This document shows positions 56,601 through 64,000 of a DNA stretch of 64,000 nt, piece by piece. The translations under genes were made by a program, and so were the position numbers. The first letter of the stretch is position 1; every line of letters starts with the position of its first letter. The notes under the pieces were generated by a model that was given only the letters and a program-made list of their open reading frames with translations, made no database searches and was not told the origin of the DNA. This DNA comes from Oryzias latipes (Eukaryota; Chordata; Actinopteri; Beloniformes; Adrianichthyidae), in assembly GCF_002234675.1 (NCBI RefSeq), contig NC_019879.2, positions 8,623,325 through 8,687,324 on the forward strand. Reading direction: 5' to 3'.

Positions 56601-59600
56601 TCAGCAATCCACTGATAAGTTTCTGCTTCTTCTGATTCTCTGCTTCCTTCTGGTTCATTCTTTTCTGGTAACTTCTGTCTGTTGGGTGTTTGCATGCACG
56701 TTCACAAACACATAGTAGGCAGTCCTGGGTAAAAGGCACATACACAGCTCAGCTTCGACTAAGCCTGTGATTATAATGTTCGCACACGTGTTTATGGAAT
56801 TTCTAAAAATGTTTCTATATAACTTTATTTATCTTTAAACACAGAGCAAGCCTCCTCACCGCTTTTCTGTTTATACAACTAATTGAAATGCTGCAGAGTA
56901 ATTGATCGTTTCCTATTTACAGGTGGTGATTTTATCAATAATGCGAGCCACTGGAACCTTCTCCTTAGTTGGATGGTGAATAATTCTTTTGTCTTTTATC
57001 ATTTTTTTTAAGTATTCTGAACTAACATACTCAGGATAGTGAATCTTTTTACAGATTGTGTACCACACTTCTTTTCTTTGCAGTATTTGTCACTTTATCA
57101 AATGTAAATTTGGAAAACGACGACTAGATTCTTCATTTCTTCTTTTTTTTTGTTGTTCTTTTTGCACATCTTAAGAACTATAGTTATCCTCATTTACCCC
57201 ACATTTTCTTTTCTGTTCATTTATATACGGCTACTATAACAAACAAAGTTTCCCCTCGTGGGATAAATAAAGTAAAGATTTATTACCAACCAAACATCAC
57301 CTTTTTGCAGGTTTTGCAGCACTGAAACAGAATCCTAAACTTGAAAACTAAGAGTTTTCAAGTTTAGGCTTTACATTGATTGTCCTTACCAAAGCTAGAG
57401 CTCAGAAGGTATTATTTAAAAATATCTTCGGATCCTTACTAAATTAAGAAGATATGAATTCATGTGGTTGACTTTGCTGCAGCTTGTCCATTCAATGTTT
57501 TTACCAGCACACCACTGGAACTGTAGCTCGGTATTTTTCAATCTGTGTGCCACGATACACTAGGGTGCCATGGGAAATTGATCAAATTCACTTAACTGGT
57601 TTGGTAATTTGCCATTGCCAGGATATCAGCTTTGTGTTTATCCAAACAGGCCCAGGTTTAGGAGTTAGAAGTATGTAGAGTAGAAATCTGAAATACCGTT
57701 TTCTTTGTTTAAACGGTTCTTATTCAACAAACCTTCATTAGAATAACTGTATATTGTTAATACAGTGAACATTTTGATTTAATTGTTTTTACATTTTTGA
57801 TGGTGGCGTTCCTTATAACGTTTATCAAGGAAAAAGTGGACCTTGGCTCAAAAACAAAGTTGAAAAAACACTGCTGTAAATGTAAAATTGTGAATTTGTA
57901 ACATGTTCTTGTGGCATTTTTCTCATGGTGAAGGACATGCGTTGAGAAAAATTTTGCCTGAAATTGCATTTCTGATTATTTCTTTATTCAAAGCGTTGAG
58001 AATCAGGAACAGACGGGAAAAAAACTGTTTGTGATGTAGAAAACATGCTGGGCCATAAGCTTCGCTCCATTCTGATGCATCTGCTTGTCGATAAATAGAT
58101 CCTCGTAGGTCTTTGTTTTCTTTTTCTGAGCTGGAATCTGTCTCTAAACTGTACAGCTGGATAGCGCCTATATTGCTCACCGTTTTTGGTGGACCGGTAA
58201 TGTTAGTTTGGGAGTGTCAGGGGCTGGATAATAGCAGGAGAGCATGGATTATGGGAAAGAGGGTAGGTTTACGCCATAGCAACAGTCCCGCCCACAATTC
58301 AGAGGCAAATTTTGAATGAACTCCTGCCGCTCTGCAGATGCTATGTCCTAGAAGGTTTTTAGATTTTTCATTTAAACGACCACTGGCTTTTACAATAGAT
58401 CAAAAGACGATCGGAGTAGGTCTTTAAGACGGGAGAAATTCTCAAAGATACTTGTAAAATGACTAACTTTGAAAAGCCAAGTGTTCTTCCTTGTGTAAAA
58501 CAAAAACGCGGCTAAAGCATTTCCGGAATCACTTAAATATTTCCGATGTAGCTGAGCTTTTTTTAAACTATACAGGCTGTAACACCTCACCATGACTCCC
58601 TTCAATGGATGTTATCAAACAGGGTTTGGGTAATCCCTCACACAATCAGTATTGGCTGTGAGGAGTGTCTGGGCAAACGGAAGGGTTAGTCATGACTTAA
58701 AGCTTCGCTATCAGCTTGTGTGAGCTGGATGACTGTTTTTTTTTACATTTTTATTTTATTTTAGGGCTGCGTCTACAGCGCGCTGATTTATTTCCTCAGG
58801 AGTTTTAAGGGCTGCGGTTTGTGGTGCTTGTCTGTTCAACGCCACATCCTGCCTAGTTCCTTTTTAGGAAATCATTCAGAGTAGTTCTTAGAATGTACTT
58901 GGACCGGAAAGTTACGGCGATTCATAAGATGTGTTGATTAAAAGTCAAAGCCTTACACTTGAGTTTTGTTTCATCTTTTAAAAAAATGAAAACAATATCA
59001 AGTATTTGTACTCTTTATGAGCAAGCTGCAGACATGTTTTGTAATTAATCTGGTCCTAATTAGCCTGTGATGCTCAAAGTGCCCCTTGTCTGTCATCAAA
59101 CGTTTTTATGGCCTTTCTTTCCTTTTCCTCAGTGTTTTTATGCTGTTTGTGATCTGGCTGCTGCGGCGGTATCAGTCTCTGGCTCAGGTAAATGTCAGCC
59201 CCACCACCCAGCACGTCTCAACGCCTCCTTTCTACTTGTGTTTGCTTCATTTCCACCGGAAATATGCTCAATTAGCCATAGCAAATCTTGGCATAATTGG
59301 AGCCAATTAAAAAGCTCAGATTAATGAATTGGGGAGTTAATTGACTCACGGTCATTTTGTGATAGCGACTGCCTCCTCGTGCCGTTTTCAATCTTCAAAT
59401 TAAGTACTTTGGAAAATATATGGTGGAACCTTTTTTTTTTGTGTCTATATCTTATATCCAAAACCAGATTTCCTTAAATGTGGAGCCTTTTTATGGCGTG
59501 GCTGCGAGCGTGCAGCTTTTGAGAGATTTTGTGCTTTTGAAGCTGGTCCAGCAGGTCTGTCAGGTTTGGCGGTGCTGCATGTTATCCTCCTAATCTCAAG

Positions 59601-62600
59601 TAAATGACAGCTTAACGTAGGGCTCTGACGGATCCCATTACTTCGGGACCACGTTGCGGAGATCGGCCTCACATCCCCCTGATCCTCCTCCCCCTTCGTC
59701 TGCCTCCCACATAAAGCCTCTCTTTTCTTGCATCCACTCACAAAGGTTATCTCAGTCAATAGTCTTTAGTGTTCTCAAGGCCCTCCTGCCGCTATTATTC
59801 TGTCCTCCCATCCCCCTCCTCTTCTCTCTCATCCTCCTCGCCTTCTTTTTTTCGCAGCCTTGGCAGGGTCATCGCCGGACACAAATTGATAAAGGGCTCT
59901 GTGTGCCTGTTGGTTTGCCTCTTTGTGCGCCTGCCACAGCCACAGATTGTAGCCACCGCTGTCGCAAACAGAACGGCGGCACACCGCCGCGTCCCCCACA
60001 AATTTCTATAAGGCGCTGTGTGTTATTTTTGAGCTTAGAGAACAGGAGGAGATGGGGAAAAGTCTCTCCTCTGTGGTATTTTTACTGAGTTGTCACCAGC
60101 ATGTGCCAAGCTGTCAGCCACATCAGTGATCATTTGAGCTATAATTTGTCCTTCTCACTAAGTGGGTCTAAATGCACTGGGATTTTCACTCAAGGTGTTT
60201 TGTTAGCGAATCCTTCATGTTTTTTGTTGTTAATTTTCTCGCTGCAGAAGATGATTCTTTGCTTGACTGTAGCAGCCTTCTTCGACAGTGTAGCATATGT
60301 TATGGTGAGTTATTACATTTTACACTAAAAGCCCACCTGGATCTTTTTTTTTTTTTTTTTCTCCAACATTGTATTTTTCCCATGATGCTTTCCTTTTATT
60401 CCCCAGGGTGAGACACATCCGGAGGGATCTCTTTGTGACTTCCAAGCCTGGTGGCTGACATACTTTGGTAAGGAAAGACTTTGATTAATTGTTTGGTCGT
60501 GCAATTTTTTTTTTGCAGTAGAAGCAAGTAAGCAAGAAAAAAAACAAAACTCAGACACTGACATCTGATGAGGAGATGAAATATCACCTTTTGTAAATAA
60601 CACTGCTCTAACTTTTTTGGCTTAACAGTTCCAGAACACAAAATGGGCTTAGAAGTACATATATATTTTTTATGTTTATAGCTAAAAAGTAACTTACTGT
60701 GCTGTCTTTGCTTGCAGGTGCATCTTTTTTTTTTTAAGCAAGTTTTGGGGAAAATACATTTTCACAAAGACAACTGGAAAGTACCCATGTTCCTTAAAGA
60801 TTATCAGGAAGATCTGCATGGCAAAGTGAAAGCAGTTTTCTCTCGGTTTCTTGTGCAGAAGAATTTTGCCTGCGCAAAGCTTGCATCAGAGTCACAGCTC
60901 TTTTGATTAGCATAAGGATTTTTAATTAGGCAGGCTGCTAAAAAGACTTTTTATTAGGCCGGGTTTATTGGTCTTGCTGGCAGACACGTGTGAACAGTTT
61001 GATAGGTGGCGAGCTGCATGGCATGGTTGTCGCACTGGTTTTATCAGGAGGATTCTCACACCAAGGACAAGTGGTTGTGCGTAAACATTAGATCCGCGGT
61101 TGCTGTGCGGCGCCGCACAATGGAGGCGTAATGCCCCAGCGTTGCTTTGAATCCATGAATCCGGTTTTGGGAAATGCATTTGGAATGGGGGAAGATGGCA
61201 GCCGGGGCAGTGTCACAACAAGAGGTGAAGCTGAGCTTTCAGGCTAAAGAAAGGAGTCAGCTAATTACATGAGACAGGGGTTTTATGATAATTGCGTGTT
61301 TTTGTGATGATACCATAAAAAGAAATTTGTGTTTTATGTCTCTGTAAGCTGCTTCCAAATGCTTTTTGGGGTGCTTTTACCCAATGGGCAGTTTGTTCTA
61401 GAGATTGTTTTCTGAAAGGTGACGGTTCACGGATAAAAGCTCGTTTAAACTCTCAAGTCTCAAAAATTAAACCTTGGTCCGGTTCATGTGTGGAGCCGTA
61501 CAGCCTTGATTCAAATGGTCAGGAGAAGGCGCGAGGAAAAAGGAAAAACAATTAACTCCAAGGGGCAATTCTTCCCCTGGTGTAAACCGTAGCTTTTGAG
61601 AAAAATGACATCATGTAAACAAAGTTAAAAATAAATACTAGAATTCCTCTATATGAGGAGAGGCATGATGGTACACAATAAAGAACAGAAAGTGAGAATA
61701 ATGTGCGCGTGTTGTGATGCGGAATATCATCTAGTAGCTCATCTCTAAAGCTAAGCTCACAGCTAACACAATACGCGCGTTGGTGTGTCCAGTTTCAATG
61801 TTAAGTCAATGTACAGACGCCATCAGAGGTCCTGCGATGCGTTTTGAGCATCGGCCGTGGCGGAATGGCAGCAGTGTGTTGGGGGTCGTGGCTTTTCCAG
61901 AGTTTAAACATCTGGTGAAGAATTTGCATCGTGTAAATAAAACAAACTAGGAACCCAGCTTTGGCCCCGTGATGTGTTGATCCAAAACCCCACATGACGG
62001 AGAAGCTGAACATTTTCCTCCTGAATTTTAAGATTTTTTTTTTTTTTTTGTATCAAGATGATCATAAAATGGTCCTGTAATTTTATTTCATCCCCGGGCT
62101 AATGCGGGACAGTAAGTCGTGAAACTGGGTCACAGAGAGACCAAAGTACTGCTGAAAGCGGCTGTCACTTAGTCGCAGCTCCTGCAGTAGATGGTTAACC
62201 TCACCGTTCTGATAGAGTCTCTGAATGGTGTCGTGAACGCAGACGAGGAGAAGTGTTTACCATTTTCTTTCGCCGACGTCACACTCACTCGCTCCAGTTC
62301 TCATATACAGTCAATGGTACAGACACATGTCGATATATGACCCGAGGACTATATAGAGAGATTTCCCTTGGCTGTGCCAACAAGCCATATAGAAGGGTCA
62401 TGTTTTTGCTCTGGCCAATCAATGAGTAATGTTGTCCTCTTCTTCATCCTTTTTTATTTTTCATCCTATATCAGTCCTTGCTTTTAAGCAGTAGTGCCCC
62501 CAAGCAGGCAGCTGTTGCAACTGCCTGACATTGTCTAGACAGTTTGATCCACTTTAAAAACTGCAATGCCCCAAATGGACATTTAAATTATTTTTGGCCC

Positions 62601-63128
62601 AGTTAAATGTTGATTCCTTACATTTTAAGCTGTTAGAAAGCTCAATTTCTGCTCCTGTGACCAGATTTTTCATTTTCTTTTCCTCCAATAATACCTCTCA
62701 GTCTCTTAACACCTGGTCTTGTCCACTCCGGCACCTCGCTCGCCATCACCCGTGCACCCTGCCTCCCTCCTCCCTCCTCCTCCCCGCTCCCATGTAATCT
62801 CCCTCTGCTTTTTCACAGTTCATCATTATCTCTCAGCGAGCTCCCGCCTCTCATCCATCACCTTAAGCTACAGGTCTCTCTCATATTACTGCAGAATGGG
62901 CCTTCATTTATCAGAAAAGTGGAATGCATCCATGCACGCACACCGTCACACAGACGCACGTCCATGTTTGGACACACACATCTGCGGGTGCATGCTGTGT
63001 GGCAGTGTTGTAATTTGACCTTGGTGTTTTTCCTCTGCAGACTGGAGTGCCTTGGCCTGGGTCTGCCTCATCACGCTGAACCTGTACCTTAACCTGGTCA
63101 GAGAAATGAGCACCAACAGATATGAAAT
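53669..63128 (+). CDS. cAMP-receptor-like (Dictyostelium cAR/Crl family) seven-transmembrane receptor, 5' six coding exons, 3'-partial
   Basis: Exons 53669-53749, 56923-56975, 59133-59187, 60248-60304, 60407-60467 and 63041-63128 join in one open frame of 131 codons plus two bases. All introns are GT/AG with matching phases. The product begins MEATTFTPTSNGSRC, a short outer N-terminus with sequon NGS. TM1 is about 28-55 (built across exons 2 and 3: FSLVGC then VFMLFVIWLL), followed by loop RRYQSLAQ. TM2 is about 65-81 (LCLTVAAFFDSVAYVM). C92 (GSLCDFQAWW) is the expected pre-TM3 disulphide cysteine, and TM3 ends ITLNLYLNLVRE. TM3 plus NRYEM resembles cAR1 and, more distantly, GPR157. TM4 to the tail lie beyond the window. 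Ligand unknown; G-protein signalling is inferred from family. The start is the only ATG of a phase-0 exon with a good donor (gtaagt). Orthologue identity is not established. Confidence 0.78.
55115..55312 (+). mobile_element. LINE reverse-transcriptase 3' fragment
   Basis: The + strand translates in one frame as PRGRPRTRW, then DYVSRLAWERLGVPPVELEE. This is the conserved C-terminal stretch of fish non-LTR retrotransposon ORF2. It ends at a gatggatggatgg tail and is 5'-truncated, as most LINE copies are. It lies in receptor intron 1. Confidence 0.75.
55436..56318. mobile_element. hAT-like non-autonomous element, copy 1
   Basis: The right end 'ggctcaaaaaaggttgaaaa' acactg and the left 'ttcaaccagtgtgcagcggc' are inverted hAT-like termini. 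A 'cagcggcacactagtgtg' unit is duplicated in tandem near the left end (55453-55490). A shorter relative is at 57527-57873. No intact transposase. Confidence 0.6.
57527..57873. mobile_element. hAT-like non-autonomous element, copy 2
   Basis: It shares 'tatttttcaatctgtgtgcc' and 'gtgccatgggaaattg' on the left, 'gatatcagctttgtgtttat' inside, and 'ttggctcaaaaacaaagttg' on the right with 55436-56318, but is shorter. It lies in receptor intron 2. Confidence 0.6.
57890..58430 (+). mobile_element. 'SNIGAIQ' repeat family, near full-length copy
   Basis: It ends 'gatcggagtaggtctttaa' and contains 'ctgatgcatctgcttgtcga' and 'ctatgtcctagaagg'. The minus-strand frame (from 58180) opens MSNIGAIQLYSLETDSSSEK, giving the family its working name here. 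It lies in receptor intron 2. The remaining intron to 59132 shows nothing else. Confidence 0.7.
62083..62256 (-). pseudogene. Harbinger (HARBI1-like) transposase exon fragment
   Basis: The minus strand has a stop-free stretch of 57 codons, with HLLQELRLSDSRFQQYF and LSVTQFHDLLSRISPGMK. This is the N-terminal region that precedes the nuclease domain in Harbinger/HARBI1-type transposases. It ends in a stop where the family normally continues, so it is a fragment or a single exon. No DDE domain is seen nearby. It lies in receptor intron 5; the rest of that intron (60470-63040) holds no recognised exon. Confidence 0.6.
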
Positions 63129-63551
63129 GTGAGAAGGGAACTCTTCATTCATTTATTTATTTGTTTTTCTATTACCAGCTATCGTGATGTGTAAAACATT
63201 CCATGTTGCTTTTAAAATAATGCCAATTTTTGATTCAAAAACAGAGGTAGAAATGGGTTGGTGCACAAGGAAGAAGGTGTAAAAAGAATTACATTTAGTT
63301 TGGGGGGAAAAAAGAATGAATGTTTATTTGGTTATTGACATGACAATATGTTTCCTAACTGATCATTTTGTCATTGATTTCCATTCTTATCTCCCGTGTA
63401 TAATTAAGTTGTGCGTTCTCCGTCCCTCATTGTTGTCGTGTTTATACCCTGCGTCGTCTTCCTCCACGTGTGTGCGTGCGTGCACGTGGGCTGCACGCGT
63501 GTGTGCGTTTGGCGTGTAGCGGTAAGCGTCTCCCCACAGAGCACTGACAGG

Positions 63552-63592
63552 CTGCCCCCTCCTCCTCCTCCTCCTCCTCCTCCTCCTCCTCT
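63552..63592. repeat. (CCT)n microsatellite
   Basis: About 13 near-perfect cct/ctc triplets lie in the intron after receptor exon 6, with alternating purine-pyrimidine runs (gtgtgcgtgcgtgcacgtg) just upstream. The final 870 bp of the window are intron. Confidence 0.85.
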
Positions 63593-64000
63593 TCTCTTTC
63601 AGCCAGCCGGCTCTCTAATTGAAATGGGAGTGAGTGTTAGCAGTTAAGTGTGCCTTCCTGTGCACGTGTGCGTGCGCCGCTATCTTCACGCTTTTTGGCT
63701 CCGTGTTCCTGTCGCTCAAACCCCCCACGAGCGCTGCCCCCCACCCCGGTGTGAAATCTGCGTGTGTAGTATTTTTGTGCAGCTTTACCTGGCACACAGC
63801 GCCCTGATGGAAACAATGTGTAGGTGTGTGGGGGGGTAAAAAAACAAACACAACTCACCTTTATGTGTGTGTTTGTGTGGATCTGTTTGGCCTCCACCTG
63901 CACCACCCATGGGAGTGTTCCTGCATTGATTAGTAATAAGCCAGACAGTATAATGGTGCTATAACTCACGAGGAGACGGCTTTATATTCGGCGTGAAGGG

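Noticed and set aside
58766..58826. Possible receptor exon (GCVYSALIYFLRSFKGCG) after a good acceptor
   Set aside because: It lacks a proper donor in the needed phase. The exon at 56923-56975 fits phase and TM1 homology with a better donor, so this is treated as chance.

Overview
The window is vertebrate nuclear DNA, almost certainly a teleost fish. It has short coding exons with GT/AG introns, AT-rich non-coding DNA, CpG islands at gene starts, AATAAA signals, and many non-autonomous DNA transposons and tRNA-derived SINEs. The species cannot be fixed from the sequence. Long open frames other than the genes below are mostly chance or repeat-derived.

Four protein-coding genes are supported, all on the + strand. 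(1) 1075-10191: the last nine coding exons of katnal1, a katanin p60-like AAA microtubule-severing ATPase; its N-terminal MIT exon(s) lie upstream of the window. (2) 14494-27503: a complete seven-coding-exon tspan7 (tetraspanin-7, 244 aa) with a CpG-island start and a long 3' UTR to about 30.35 kb. (3) 47985-48476: mid1ip1 (MIG12/Spot14 family), one coding exon of 163 aa, with an NF-Y/Sp1-type promoter and a TATA box. (4) 53669-63128: the first six coding exons of a seven-transmembrane receptor that I assign to the Dictyostelium cAMP-receptor-like (cAR/Crl) family. I assembled it from exons of 53-88 bp, and it continues past the window end.

Layout: 0-10.6 kb katnal1, with introns full of MITEs; 10.6-14.2 kb intergenic (MITE, dead Tc1 transposase, SINE); 14.2-30.4 kb tspan7, intron 1 alone being nearly 10 kb and repeat-rich; 30.4-47.4 kb gene-free apart from an orphan CpG island at 35.2-35.7 kb; 47.4-49.2 kb mid1ip1; 49.2-53.6 kb intergenic; 53.6-64 kb the receptor gene. 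tspan7 next to mid1ip1 matches the human Xp11.4 order, while human KATNAL1 is on chromosome 13, so an evolutionary junction lies near 10.6-14.2 kb.

The genes are neighbours, not a pathway. katnal1 and mid1ip1 both have microtubule links; tspan7 and the receptor are membrane proteins. The best candidates for under-described biology are the cAR-like receptor, an 11-copy repeat family with a recurrent peptide-coding segment, a pair of inverted Harbinger-like elements with perfect 3-bp target duplications, and the orphan CpG island.
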